The position numbers and the translations under genes are program-made. From assembly GCF_003416765.1 (NCBI RefSeq), contig NZ_QSNG01000001.1:1886742-1950741 (forward strand): a stretch of DNA of 64,000 nucleotides. Direction: 5' to 3'. The notes below the pieces were generated by a model. That model did no database searches and was not told where the DNA came from. It saw only the letters and a list, made by a program, of their open reading frames with translations. Below, piece after piece: positions 30,801 to 39,941 of this stretch. Each line of letters begins with the position of its first letter. Position 1 is the stretch's first letter. This DNA comes from Paratractidigestivibacter faecalis (GTDB lineage Bacteria; Actinomycetota; Coriobacteriia; Coriobacteriales; Atopobiaceae).

Positions 30801-31827
30801 TGACATCTACATCACGGTCACGGATGACGGCCACGGCAAGCTGACGGCCGAGTTCACCGACGCCGATGGAGCGCCCCTCACCGCCGGCCAGCCCGACCTG
30901 ACGTTCACCAACGTCTACAAGCCTGCGCCCACGCCCTCCAGCGTTACCGATCAGGTGAGCGTCTCCAAGGTCCTGACCGGCCGCAGCATGGTCGCTGGGG
31001 AGTTCTGCTTTGAGATGCTCGAGGACGGCAAAGTGGTGGCCACTGGCACCAACGCTGCCGACGGAACCGTGGCGCTGAGTCCCATCACCTACGACGTGCC
31101 CGGTACCCACAGCTATGAGATTCGCGAGGTCAACGCTGGTAAGACCATCGATGGCGTGCGCTACTCTGGTACGACGTACCACGTCAACACCACGGTCTCT
31201 GACACGGGCGACGGCGCGCTTGCCGTGAAGCATGAGCTGGTGGAGGAGGGCCCGGCAACCTTCACCAACGCCTATGAGACGACTCCCGCCGACGTGACCA
31301 TCACGGCCCACAAGGAGCTTCTGGGCGCGACCCTGACAGACGGGCAGTTTGCGTTCCAGCTCACGGGCATGGGCTCTGACCTGCGCGCCACCAACGACGC
31401 CCAGGGCAACGTGGCGTTCCCGCACCTGCTCCTTACCGAGCCGGGAACCTACACCTACGAGCTGTGCGAGCTCAATGACGGGCAGGAGGGTGTGACCTAC
31501 GACGAGCGCGTCTTTGCCCTGACGGTCACGGTTGTGGATGACGGCTTTGGCCACCTCAGCGCGACGGTGACCACGGATGCCCCCGAAGGCTCCCTTGCCT
31601 TCGAGAACACCTACACCCCGCCGACCGTGCCCGAAGAGCCCAAGGAGCCCGAGGGCCCCAAGGCCCCCGAACAGCCCAGGGTGCCCAGCAAGCCGGCCAG
31701 TCCCAAGCCGACCCGCGCCATCCCCAAGGCTGGGGACGTGCTCTTTGACTCCGCCGCGGCGGCCGCGCTCGCGCTTGGGGCGGTTGTCCTTCTCGCCGGC
31801 GGCCTGGTGATTCGTCGCAGGAGGTAG
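24817..31827 (+). CDS. Giant vWA/isopeptide-repeat surface adhesin (pilin-like)
   Basis: 2336 residues with GAGGAGG before ATG 24817. Signal peptide MKRLRLLLLFVVLLALAPTT, cleavage near residue 24. A von Willebrand A domain follows with the MIDAS motif DASGS (113-117). Then come about eleven repeats of the Spy0128/FctA pilin type, each with a strand containing GTKxLxGR (isopeptide Lys), a YxxxxRE-like catalytic Glu and a closing FxNxY (isopeptide Asn). Such domains form internal Lys-Asn bonds that make rigid stalks. Inside the ninth repeat an acidic Pro/Ser/Glu-rich insert of about 140 residues (about 1830-1970) interrupts the fold. The C-terminus has IPKAG (2302-2306), a hydrophobic helix and RRRR. 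The sorting motif has Ala where Thr is expected. No sortase gene is nearby. Confidence 0.9.
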   Translation: MKRLRLLLLFVVLLALAPTTTLAATVGATTLADPSSASTWRDWGLENSTENVGRIWTDKTVSDGDIVLTGAGGEKIIPKEKGSDFLTAFSAISSTSNLRETATEPLDIVLVLDASGSMDDPMGRTDSTKRIDALKAAANSFIDEIAARNAGISEADQRHSVAVVKFSGDKTDRVGNDKYRDGGYTYNYSQVMQNLTVVDTNGASNLKAKVNAISPAGATRSDYGLQLAQTQLEAPGRAGARKVVVFFTDGEPNSYSGFDDDVASSAIATAKAIKDAGGTVYTIGIFSGANATADPTANGTSSENKFMQAVSSNYPNATYAYSWGGYSWNLGTHVDGAAFYKTATNADELKKVFDGISKEISDAAGYPTDVTDGLEHASGYVTFTDQLGDYMQVDDFNCIVFANQVFKAKTKTTSGNTDTHVFSGTAGTVLYPAGDLSSIVIEVRRSGEGDVRTGDHVTIKVPAALIPLRAFNVNADDNTGSVSLTFPIRVFFGSSLKPQAAALLANPDAQMADYMKTHRDESGNVFFLVSAWSGKANGDAAATFTPAEENSYYYITRDTPIYEDEALTQPAAYPLVKGKTYYYERTFWNISGTSASQGSHIVSFDSSAVESIDGYISDTGDGHAQLSQGTRRMTYINELHTDKDSNDTGTATSFINPKWSGNQVFVWLGNNGKLSLPEPGSLEVSKTIVVPEGFDAAVYANQDFDFTVSIPEAKDKTVTGTVTDASGRVTGDANFSIAFDANGTYTHKLKGGQKLTITGLSAGWKYEVTEASLSGWTASSEGASGAITVGEKSAAAFTNTYGATGTLFGGTSLNGEKTLTGRDWTMQDKFVFVLTGIDGAPMPENSVDGKFALGLTQSEGTTESTAVGFNFGDITYTKPGTYVYNIVEARAGDGYDVSILPGMSVSQALYRVTVTVTDEAHDGTLKVESTMLRLKDDTGATLADGAGVKTDRAAFTNVFDVKEAEWDLRGTKNYEDKTGSHPLSSGMFQFELTAKTEGAPMPANTVGDKATANVDATGRFAFEQVTFDENDVNADKTPKSYEYELREVNSGVNGMTYDGTVWHITVTASLNEAGEVVFSVQNTREGQTAVPGETISFSNTYEATPATVQSFIHGTKTLKGRDSLDGEKFAFSLTQTSGPEGGCAGFSREVEVGDLADSEAKSFNFGTATFTKAGTYVFEVREVAPDQPAGGMTYDGHVYTVTVKIADQGGQLYVQSTTYSDEAARDVEAATFINTYRPADTDYAGITVSKTLIGRTMREREFKFTITGEDEQSQALLASSDRAFANDGQRASGEKNAMTKLSGLHFDRSDVGTYRFKVAEVVPTVDAKLPGVTYDAVEHEVIITVEDALDGTLHVTTTVDGAPGNEVAFQNTYQATPGSFDTANFGLAKVLEGRDWASTDAFTFKLVGLSGAPMPANSQVTVKAADASSGHAPFDFGEIIYTAAGTYDYEVHEVNAGQTIAGVGYTTNVAHFRVTVTDSTATGQLVASSRLVSGSAAFVNRYSAELDYNAMGGLTITKALEGTSAAADRFGFTISTKGDDVLGIAGTYSSSEIADGGTVTIAATSGEIVFTQNDAGKTWKYTVTEKEPDPGYSCDCSTWNVSVSVANDVENGRLLVTTTVSGEGGTRSWTYASDGEAAAPGATVAFVNRYAATGTTAEIVGTKTLNGRLMSAREFEFQLVDEAGDVVATARNDESGSVNFGRLSYTAPGTYTYTAREVTDGLKAEGVTPVTSSFTVTVTVTDHDNGTLTCDVDYPEGGLAFENSYGTGDAEIEVSGTKVLEGRDLRDGEFGFTITGEYGAPMPERTEVTNANGGFSFGKITFTLDNVFGGVVIQDADGEAGQSGEVPSDEKPVADSESEAGPRVEAPSSATGEKDAELEPAAPETEPVSDPSDSPAPAEEPQQDELLTQDEVADLGTPVVEEVSALDAEAASTPDATDVATVNAARRQTFRRNLFHIASEVVEPLAGTSRQRTFHYVVTETGSATGVTNDLRNTRDIYITVTDDGHGKLTAEFTDADGAPLTAGQPDLTFTNVYKPAPTPSSVTDQVSVSKVLTGRSMVAGEFCFEMLEDGKVVATGTNAADGTVALSPITYDVPGTHSYEIREVNAGKTIDGVRYSGTTYHVNTTVSDTGDGALAVKHELVEEGPATFTNAYETTPADVTITAHKELLGATLTDGQFAFQLTGMGSDLRATNDAQGNVAFPHLLLTEPGTYTYELCELNDGQEGVTYDERVFALTVTVVDDGFGHLSATVTTDAPEGSLAFENTYTPPTVPEEPKEPEGPKAPEQPRVPSKPASPKPTRAIPKAGDVLFDSAAAAALALGAVVLLAGGLVIRRRR

Positions 31828-31912
31828 GCAGCGGTCAGAGTTGCGGGTGAACGTGGACGGTTTTCTCACTGAGAGGGACCACAATCACCTGCAACCCAAA
31901 CGCAACCCGAAC

Positions 31913-31966
31913 TTGCGGGTGGTTGTGGTCGCTTTCGGCCGTCTGGCCGTCCACAACCACCCGCAA
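31913..31966. repeat. Inverted repeat after the giant adhesin gene
   Basis: Perfect 16-bp arms TTGCGGGTGGTTGTGG (31913-31928) and its complement (31951-31966), 22-base loop. Partly similar words (GACCACAATCACCTGC, 31877 on) lie just upstream, so this may be a decayed cluster. There is no T-run. The gap 31828-32080 otherwise holds no gene. Confidence 0.85.
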
Positions 31967-32009
31967 CGTCTTGACTCGCGGCGCGCGGCCCAAATGTGGG
32001 TATACCTCG

Positions 32010-32061
32010 CAAATTGGGGACGTGTTCAAACTTGCGCAAAAACGAACACGTCCCCAATTTG
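32010..32061. repeat. GGGGAC palindrome before the MFS gene
   Basis: Perfect 18-bp arms (32010-32027 and 32044-32061) containing AATTGGGGACGTGTTC, 16-base loop. Nearly the same sequence occurs at 58781 onward, where it is split by an IS element. Confidence 0.92.
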
Positions 32062-32080
32062 AGGACGAGAGGAGAAGAGG

Positions 32081-33265
32081 TTGCCTGCGCTGCTGCCTGT
32101 GATCTACCTGACTTTTGTGAGTCTGGGCTTGCCCGACTCGGCCCTGGGCGCCGCGTGGCCGTCCATGTATGGTGGGCTTGGGGCCGGCGTCTCTTGGGTC
32201 GGCCTGGTCTCGGCCATCATCTGCCTGGGGACCATCGCCTCAAGCGTGGCGTCGGTCTCCGTGGTGAGGAGGCTGGGCACGGGCAAGACCTCGGCCGTCT
32301 CCGTGGTCATGACCGCGGCGGGCCTCATGGGCTTCTCGCTGTGCACGGAGTTCTGGCAGCTCTGCCTGTGGGCAGTGCCTTACGGTCTCGGCGCCGGTGC
32401 CATCGATGCCGCGCTCAACAGCTACGTTGCCATTCATTACGCCTCTCGTCACATGAGCTGGCTGCACTGCATGTGGGGCGTCGGCGCCAGTGCCGGTCCC
32501 ATGATCGTCGCTCGCTGCCTGGTTGGCTCCACGTGGAACGTCGGCTTCAGGGTCCTGGGCGTGATCCAGCTGGTCATTGCCGCGGTGGTCACTGCCTCCC
32601 TACCGTTTTGGAACCGTGTCGGCGAGAAGGTCGGCGAGAAGTTCGCTGGTCGCGCTGCCTCTGACGAGGACGTTAGGCCCTCGGACGCCTCCCGTCGCGA
32701 GCTGCTGCGCGTTCCTGGCGTCCGTGAGTGTCTGATCTGCTTCTTCTGCTACTGTGCCTTTGAGAGCACCTGTGGTGCCTGGGCTGCGAGCTACTGCACC
32801 CTCGCGCGTGGCGTCTCCGCAGGCGACGCGGCCGCCTGGGCATCCTTGTTCTACGTGGGTATCACCGCCGGACGCGCCGTTTCGGGCTTTCTGACGATGC
32901 GCCTCAATGACGGTCAACTCATCCGCCTGGGCCAGGTGCTCATCGCCGTGGGCCTGGCCCTGCTGCTGGCTCCGCTTCCCAACGCGGCTGCCATGGTGGG
33001 GCTCGTGGTCTGCGGCCTGGGCTGCGCACCCATCTACCCGAGCATCATCCATTCCACGCCCGAGAACTTCGGCGCCTCCAACGCGCTGGCGCTCACGGGC
33101 CTCCAGATGGCGTTTGCCTACGTGGGCTCCCTGGTGATGTCACCCCTCTTCGGCGTGCTAGCCGAGGGCGTCTCTCCCGCGATCTACCCCTTCTACCTGG
33201 CCGCACTTCTCGCCGTCATGGCACTCATGGCCGAGGCCGTGAACCGCGCCTGCCGCCGCGCGTGA
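32081..33265 (+). CDS. Major facilitator superfamily transporter
   Basis: 394 residues from TTG 32081, chosen because GAGAGGAG lies directly upstream and no ATG occurs before the first membrane segment. About twelve hydrophobic segments in two halves. The first helix carries LGLPDSALGAAWP, typical of the FucP/YbjJ-like branch; a basic loop VVRRLGTGKT follows helix 2. A polar central loop (residues about 185-205) separates the halves. Substrate unknown; related branches move sugars or act as efflux proteins. A stand-alone unit between the palindrome at 32010 and a small conserved gene. Confidence 0.85.
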   Translation: MPALLPVIYLTFVSLGLPDSALGAAWPSMYGGLGAGVSWVGLVSAIICLGTIASSVASVSVVRRLGTGKTSAVSVVMTAAGLMGFSLCTEFWQLCLWAVPYGLGAGAIDAALNSYVAIHYASRHMSWLHCMWGVGASAGPMIVARCLVGSTWNVGFRVLGVIQLVIAAVVTASLPFWNRVGEKVGEKFAGRAASDEDVRPSDASRRELLRVPGVRECLICFFCYCAFESTCGAWAASYCTLARGVSAGDAAAWASLFYVGITAGRAVSGFLTMRLNDGQLIRLGQVLIAVGLALLLAPLPNAAAMVGLVVCGLGCAPIYPSIIHSTPENFGASNALALTGLQMAFAYVGSLVMSPLFGVLAEGVSPAIYPFYLAALLAVMALMAEAVNRACRRA

Positions 33266-33336
33266 CAATTGCCCCGTCCCCGCCGCCATGCCGCGGGTAT
33301 GATGTGACGCATAAGACCGATGACCGAGGGGTGCGC

Positions 33337-33801
33337 ATGACTGCTGATTCCAACGGCGCCGAGCTTCGCGAGGGCGTCTCCGCAAAGACCGACGAGCTTG
33401 CCAGCCAGCTTCTGGGCAAGGCGCTGGACGTCCTGGCCGTTGGCGAGGAGCTTGACGTGCTCTTGGCCGTCCAGGACGCGTCTGGCGCCGTTGCCAGCTA
33501 CGAGTTTGCCGATGACGGTCCCGAGGAGTGCCTCGAGGGCGCCCACAAGCGCGTGGGCGAGCTGGCTCGCGACCACGGTGACCCCCGCGCCCACCTGGGC
33601 GAGCCCCTGCGCTACGCCCTTGCCTACCGTGGCGCCATCGCAGACGAGAAGGGCGCCTACCAGGACGCCGTCCTGCTGGAGTTTGGCGAGCGCGGCTGGC
33701 GCAGCTACTCTGCGTTCTCGCTGGTTGAGGTCACCGGCGATGAGGATACCTTTGGCTGGACGGAGCCCCAGCCCGCAGGAGAGCTTGACCCGCTGCTGTA
33801 G
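33337..33801 (+). CDS. Conserved hypothetical protein (154 residues)
   Basis: Start at ATG 33337 (GAGGG upstream); GTG 33331 is an alternative. A soluble, acidic protein without signal peptide or membrane segment. It reads like an alpha/beta fold, with short strand-like pieces such as DVLLAVQDASG and YQDAVLLEFGERGWRSYSAF. Family not recognised. Codon use matches neighbours, arguing for a real gene. It lies 72 bp after the MFS gene and about 100 bp before typA. Confidence 0.7.
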   Translation: MTADSNGAELREGVSAKTDELASQLLGKALDVLAVGEELDVLLAVQDASGAVASYEFADDGPEECLEGAHKRVGELARDHGDPRAHLGEPLRYALAYRGAIADEKGAYQDAVLLEFGERGWRSYSAFSLVEVTGDEDTFGWTEPQPAGELDPLL

Positions 33802-33829
33802 AACACGTGACAGCACCGCCTGGCACGCC

Positions 33830-33854
33830 CTTCTCGCCGTTCGCGCTGTATAAT
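33830..33854 (+). promoter_or_regulatory. Candidate typA promoter
   Basis: A consensus TATAAT -10 box at 33849-33854 lies about 46 bp before the typA start. No clear -35 box is visible. Confidence 0.5.
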
Positions 33855-33900
33855 TCTCCAGTTGCCGAAAACTGAGGCAGAGACCAAGCGAGAGGGACAT

Positions 33901-35739
<1,839 letters not shown>

Positions 35740-35800
35740 GCGAGAAGTGCTTGTCGGTGGGGTGGCCGCATAGATAGGTTGCCTGCTCAGACATACTCGG

Positions 35801-35831
35801 AGGCCCGGTCGACTTTCAGTCGGCCGGGCCT
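35801..35831 (+). terminator. typA terminator
   Basis: AGGCCCGG-T-CGAC and GTCG-G-CCGGGCCT arms around TTTCA, followed by TCTG; a weak T-run. Confidence 0.7.
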
Positions 35832-35895
35832 TCTGCGGAACTCGCATTCAACTAAATGTTTTTGGGGCGGCGACGAGCCATGGCTCGCGGGATGC

Positions 35896-36669
35896 CTATT
35901 TGTCTTTGCGGCGTTGGTGGGTGCGGGTGACGTGGGCGGTTCTCGCCAGGCGCTTGAGCTGGGGGACCAGGTTGACGTCGGCGGGGGTGGTGGCGCCCAC
36001 GGAGAGGGACCAGCGGCGCAGGCCCACGGTGACGGCCATGAGCAGGATGGCGGCCAGGTACTTGTTTGCCCCCAGGAACATGACCAGCACGTAGTAGACG
36101 GCGCTGCCGGCAACGGCGCAGACGGCGTAGAAGTTGCTTGGCTTGAAGATCCCGGGCACGTCTCCCAGGAAGACGTCTCTCAGCATGCCGCCGCCTACGC
36201 CGGTCAGCGTGCCCATGAGCACGGCCGATATGGGGAGAAGCCCATGGACGATGGCCTTGTCAGTGCCGCCGAGGGCAAAGAGTGCCACGGAGATGATGTC
36301 CACCCACTCGATGAGGTTGGGAATGCGCGCGAAGGGCCCGGGGAAGAGGAACGCCACCAGGCCGATGAGCACCGCGGCGGGAATGGCGTAGGGATTGTCG
36401 AGCATGTAGACGCCGCCGGACTGCATGGCCATGTCGCGGATGAGGCCGCCGCCCAGGCCGCAGAGCATGGAGAGCCCAATGAAGCCGATGGGGTCGAGCC
36501 TGCGCTCGCGGGCCACGAGCGCGCCGGTCAGGCCGCCGACGGCGACGGATGCGAGGTCAAGCCACGCGGGAAGCGACACGGCGACGTTGGGGCTGAGGTA
36601 TTCAAAGAAGTCTGGCACGGGTTTCTCCACAAGGGGCGTGGCGGTTGATGCCCGTCCATTGTGAACCAT
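35896..36669 (-). CDS. TRIC-type (UPF0126) membrane channel protein
   Basis: 257 residues with seven predicted membrane segments in two homologous halves. The paired glycine motifs are clear: GLGGGLIRDMA in the first half and GVGGGMLRDVFLGDVP in the second. Bacterial TRIC homologues form trimeric monovalent-cation channels in crystal structures; the physiological role is unclear. The C-terminus is basic (KRLARTAHVTRTHQRRKDK). ATG 36669 has only a weak ribosome site; an internal GTG near VEKPVPDF is an alternative start. It is read against replication direction, between typA and tRNA genes. Confidence 0.88.
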   Translation of the reverse strand: MVHNGRASTATPLVEKPVPDFFEYLSPNVAVSLPAWLDLASVAVGGLTGALVARERRLDPIGFIGLSMLCGLGGGLIRDMAMQSGGVYMLDNPYAIPAAVLIGLVAFLFPGPFARIPNLIEWVDIISVALFALGGTDKAIVHGLLPISAVLMGTLTGVGGGMLRDVFLGDVPGIFKPSNFYAVCAVAGSAVYYVLVMFLGANKYLAAILLMAVTVGLRRWSLSVGATTPADVNLVPQLKRLARTAHVTRTHQRRKDK

Positions 36670-36707
36670 CGCCGTCCCAAAAAAGAAAAAAGATGGCGGA
36701 TTGGCGC

Positions 36708-36737
36708 TTTACAAAGGCAAACGGTTTCTAGTAGACT
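36708..36737 (+). promoter_or_regulatory. tRNA-Ser promoter
   Basis: TTTACA (36708-36713), an 18-base spacer, TAGACT (36732-36737); the tRNA starts 19 bases later. Confidence 0.6.
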
Positions 36738-36755
36738 AGCTAACGCACCAGACAT

Positions 36756-36846
36756 GGAGAGTTGTCCGAGTGGCCGAAGGAGCACGATTGGAAATCGTGT
36801 ATACGCCTAAAGCGTATCCTGGGTTCAAATCCCAGACTCTCCGCCA
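36756..36846 (+). tRNA. tRNA-Ser (GGA)
   Basis: 91 bases including CCA. Acceptor GGAGAGT/ACTCTCC; anticodon loop TTGGAAA reads GGA; long variable arm typical of class II tRNA. Confidence 0.97.
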
Positions 36847-36856
36847 GTAAATTCTC

Positions 36857-36879
36857 GGGCGCCCAAGGGCGCCCGTTTT
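36857..36879 (+). terminator. Hairpin between the tRNA-Ser genes
   Basis: GGGCGCCC (36857-36864), AA, GGGCGCCC (36867-36874), then GTTTTG. Confidence 0.75.
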
Positions 36880-36886
36880 GCTAACT

Positions 36887-36977
36887 GGAGGGATGGCAGA
36901 GCGGCTGAATGCGGCGGTCTCGAAAACCGTTTAGCTCCTCTGGAGCTACGAGGGTTCAAATCCCTCTCCCTCCGCCA
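36887..36977 (+). tRNA. tRNA-Ser (CGA)
   Basis: 91 bases including CCA. Acceptor GGAGGGA/TCCCTCC; anticodon loop CTCGAAA reads CGA; long variable arm. Confidence 0.97.
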
Positions 36978-36986
36978 GAATGACCG

Positions 36987-37016
36987 ACCGGTCCGCACAT
37001 GCGGGCCGGTTTTTTG
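36987..37016 (+). terminator. tRNA-Ser terminator
   Basis: ACCGGTCCGC and GCGGGCCGGT arms around ACAT, followed by five T and G. Confidence 0.88.
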
Positions 37017-37134
37017 TTGCCTGGGGAGTTGCGCCCCGGAGCACAAAGATGCCACCATGGACCTGTTTGGGTATCAACCTGGTAACCGCATCCATGACAT
37101 GCCGCCCGTGCCCTGTGCGACGAGAGGAGAAGCA

Positions 37135-38325
37135 ATGGCAACGTCTGACCTTGCCACTAGCGGTGGCTTTGAGAGGGGCAGGTACTTCTCGCGTGCCTGG
37201 TCCCTGCTTACGCGCGAGAAGGGCTGGTGGAAGCCCGTGGCCGTCTGTGCGGCGGCCGACCTCGTGCCCGTGGCCGGACCGCTGGGCGTGCTTGGCTACA
37301 AGCTTGAGTGGGCGCGCCTTGTTGCTTGGGGCGCCGACGTGAGCCCCAAGCGCCATGGCGTCCGCGTGGGCAGCTGCATCTCGAGCGGCTGGCGCGGCTT
37401 TCTGGTCCTGCTGGTCTGGAGCCTGGTCATGGGCGTCATCGGCGGCGTCTGCGGCGCGCTGCCCCTGATTGGCGGCCTGTTGAGCACGCTGTGGACCATC
37501 TGCTGCCTCTACCTGGGCATGGTCGTCTCTGTGGCGACGCTGCGCGCAACCATCTACCAGAAGGCCGGCGCGGGCTTCTCTTGGAAGAACCTCGTGGAGC
37601 TCGGTCGTCGCGACCCGAGCGGCCTGCTTAGCATCCTGGGCTGGGAGATGCTGTGCTACCTGGTGATTGCCCTTGTCAGCGGGATAGTCCTGTCCGTCAC
37701 CGCGCTCGGTGCCATGCCGCGCATCATCTCGCTGACGAGTGAGCTTGGCTACTACAACAGCGGCCTCTCCCCCTACGGCGACCTCGAGTACTACGTCACC
37801 CAGCTCGCCATGGAGCTGTTCTTCTATGTCATCGCCGCCTTTGGGCCCACGTTGATCGTCCTCGGCCTCATTGCCCTGGTCCTTCGCAACGGGATCAGCA
37901 TGGTGGTCTATGCCGCCCTAGGTCTTTGGATTCGCCAGTTTGACGTTGCCAACTGGGGCCGCAGCGAGGAGCCCCTGCCGAGCACGGCGTTTGCCGGCGA
38001 GAAGGTCACGGATGCAGCGCCGCCCGTGGCACCTGCGACAGTGGCGGACGCTCCTGCCGAGGCGCCCGTGCGGCCGACGGAGCCCGCGGCGCCGGTGGCG
38101 GAGCCTGAGCCGGCGGCGGTGGAGCCCACGCCGGTGGCAGTGGAGCCTGAGCCCGTGGCGGCTCCCGCGGAGCCCGAGGAGCCCGTGGCGCCCGAGCCCG
38201 AATATGCGCCTGACGGCTCCGAGGTCATTGGGGTGGAGCCCATCGCCAAGGCTGCTTCCGAGCAGAACGAACCCGCTGGTGAGGGACCTGCCGACGAGGA
38301 ATCTGACGCGCCCGCGCAAGAATAG
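37135..38325 (+). CDS. Polytopic membrane protein with acidic Pro/Ala/Glu tail
   Basis: 396 residues from ATG 37135 (GAGAGGAG upstream). An N-terminal cytoplasmic stretch (residues 1-35) is followed by about five to six hydrophobic segments to residue about 265, arranged like DUF4013-type proteins with Gly-rich helices (LVMGVIGGVCGALPLIGGLL). The last 130 residues are a low-complexity tail of Ala, Pro, Glu and Val ending in DEESDAPAQE. Function unknown. The tail is probably disordered and cytoplasmic. A strong terminator follows at 38352. Confidence 0.78.
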   Translation: MATSDLATSGGFERGRYFSRAWSLLTREKGWWKPVAVCAAADLVPVAGPLGVLGYKLEWARLVAWGADVSPKRHGVRVGSCISSGWRGFLVLLVWSLVMGVIGGVCGALPLIGGLLSTLWTICCLYLGMVVSVATLRATIYQKAGAGFSWKNLVELGRRDPSGLLSILGWEMLCYLVIALVSGIVLSVTALGAMPRIISLTSELGYYNSGLSPYGDLEYYVTQLAMELFFYVIAAFGPTLIVLGLIALVLRNGISMVVYAALGLWIRQFDVANWGRSEEPLPSTAFAGEKVTDAAPPVAPATVADAPAEAPVRPTEPAAPVAEPEPAAVEPTPVAVEPEPVAAPAEPEEPVAPEPEYAPDGSEVIGVEPIAKAASEQNEPAGEGPADEESDAPAQE

Positions 38326-38351
38326 ACACGCACTTCTCGAGTGATGATGGG

Positions 38352-38388
38352 GGACGGCCTGTGGCAACGCGGACCGTCCTTTTTTTTT
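38352..38388 (+). terminator. Terminator after the membrane-protein gene
   Basis: GGACGG (38352-38357) and CCGTCC (38374-38379) with a 16-base loop that may pair further, followed by nine T. Confidence 0.88.
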
Positions 38389-38740
38389 GCGACAAAACCG
38401 CAGGATTCCGGCATGCGGTCCTGCCCAGTTGTGGCGGATGCGTGGATAATCTCGATCCCGAAAACGTGGTGCAAGCTAGCTGCAAGCGCCTCTTCATGGA
38501 GAGACACGATTTGCGGTACGCGTGCGGTAAGCTGCGGGAAAGCTAGCTGTCCGTTGCCTCTGCTACGCTCTGCCGCAAAGAAACGAGACTGCGTGGGACA
38601 GGATGACGCGGGCGTTTGGTAGGCAAAACGTGGATTTGCAAGGTGCCTGGCAAATCCTGTGCTAACATCTACCGCCGAACCTTTCCTGCTTCGGGTGCAC
38701 CTTCACTTCCCGAAGCCATTAGCCCAGAGGAGGTGACCAC
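38389..38740 (+). other. Non-coding gap before rpsF
   Basis: About 350 bp with no credible gene. It contains two GCTAGCTG words about 75 bp apart and must hold the promoter and leader of the rpsF operon. No clear promoter pair could be picked. Confidence 0.5.
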
Positions 38741-39034
38741 ATGAAGGCTTATGAACTGCTGTTCTTCGTCGCTCCCAACACTGACGAGGAGACCCGCGCT
38801 GGTGTTATGAAGCGCATCGACGTTGCTATCACCGCCGAGGGCGGCGTCGTCGATTCCGTCGAGGACTGGGGCAAGCGCAAGCTCGCCTTTGAGATCGACG
38901 ACCTCACCGAGGGTGACTACACCCTCATCAACTTCCACGCAGACCCCCAGCAGATCGCCGAGCTCGACCGAGTTCTGCGCATCAACGACGCTGTCAAGCG
39001 CCACATGGTCGTGTGCCGTTCCGACAGGGACTAA
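38741..39034 (+). CDS. rpsF: 30S ribosomal protein S6
   Basis: 97 residues. MKAYELLFFVAPNTDEETR start and the DWGKRKLAFEIDD and RVLRINDAVKRHMVV blocks are typical S6. It pairs with S18 on the 30S platform. GAGGAGG lies before the ATG. First gene of the rpsF-ssb-rpsR-(membrane protein)-rplI group. Confidence 0.97.
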   Translation: MKAYELLFFVAPNTDEETRAGVMKRIDVAITAEGGVVDSVEDWGKRKLAFEIDDLTEGDYTLINFHADPQQIAELDRVLRINDAVKRHMVVCRSDRD

Positions 39035-39079
39035 GCATGGAAGCGCGGGGCCTGCCCCCGCGAGAGAGGTAGTGAAAAG

Positions 39080-39571
39080 ATGAGCATCAACAGGGTTAAC
39101 ATTTCCGGAAACCTCACGCGTGACCCCGAGCTGCGCGCCACGGGCAGTGGCATGCAGATTCTGCGCTTCGGCGTCGCGGTCAACGACCGCGCGAGGAACC
39201 AGCAGACCGGCGAGTGGGAGGACCGTCCCAACTTCGTGGACTGCGTGGTCTTCGGCAACCGCGCCGATGCCCTCTCCCGACTCCTCTCTAAGGGTTCGAA
39301 GGTTGCCATCGAGGGCAAGCTTCGCTACAGCTCCTGGGAGACGCAGGACGGCCAGCGCAGAAGCAAGCTGGAGGTCGTGGTCGACGAGGTGGAGTTCCTC
39401 TCCTCGAGGAACCAGGGCGGCGCAGGTGCTCCGGCGCCCGCCCAGTACCAGCAGCAGGGTGGCTACCAGCAGGCGGCTCCCTCCTACAACGCCCCGGCGC
39501 CCGCGCCTGCGCAGCGCCCCGTCCAGACCCCGCCTGCGGCGGACGTCTACGACGAGGACATCCCGTTCTAA
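39080..39571 (+). CDS. ssb: Single-stranded DNA-binding protein
   Basis: 163 residues. OB-fold (residues 1-105) starting MSINRVNISGNLTRDPELRA, a Gln/Pro/Ala-rich flexible linker, and the acidic tip YDEDIPF that recruits partner proteins. It coats single-stranded DNA as tetramers in replication and repair. It sits between rpsF and rpsR, the common arrangement. Confidence 0.97.
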   Translation: MSINRVNISGNLTRDPELRATGSGMQILRFGVAVNDRARNQQTGEWEDRPNFVDCVVFGNRADALSRLLSKGSKVAIEGKLRYSSWETQDGQRRSKLEVVVDEVEFLSSRNQGGAGAPAPAQYQQQGGYQQAAPSYNAPAPAPAQRPVQTPPAADVYDEDIPF

Positions 39572-39634
39572 TCATTCCGGCGGTGCCCGCACCGCGAGGT
39601 ACCTTGGGTACCGCCAATAGAAAGGCAACAAGAC

Positions 39635-39907
39635 ATGGCTCAGCAGAAGCAAGATTTTCAGCGCCAGCCGCGTCGCAAGTACTGCCAGTTCTGCAAGGAG
39701 CAGACTGAGTTCATCGACTACAAGGACACTCAGCTCCTCCGCAAGTACATGACCGACCGCGGCAAGATCAAGCCGCGCCGCGTCACTGGCGCCTGCACGC
39801 AGCACCAGCACGACATCGCGAACGCCATCAAGCGTGCTCGCGAGATGGCGCTCCTGCCCTACACCGTTCCCGTGGTCTCCAGCCGCGGCGGCCGTAGCCG
39901 CGGTTAG
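39635..39907 (+). CDS. rpsR: 30S ribosomal protein S18
   Basis: 90 residues. The Cys-containing N-terminal piece [17 protein letters not shown], then [33 protein letters not shown]. It forms a heterodimer with S6. The CxxC..C pattern suggests a zinc-binding S18 form. Confidence 0.97.
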   Translation: MAQQKQDFQRQPRRKYCQFCKEQTEFIDYKDTQLLRKYMTDRGKIKPRRVTGACTQHQHDIANAIKRAREMALLPYTVPVVSSRGGRSRG

Positions 39908-39941
39908 GGACTGGCTGCGATTCGAGAGGGAGCGCGCGCCG

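Noticed and set aside
30961-31620. Repeated pilin-type segments considered as a CRISPR or tandem DNA repeat
   Set aside because: Similarity is at protein level with diverged DNA; repeat unit is about 100 codons or more.
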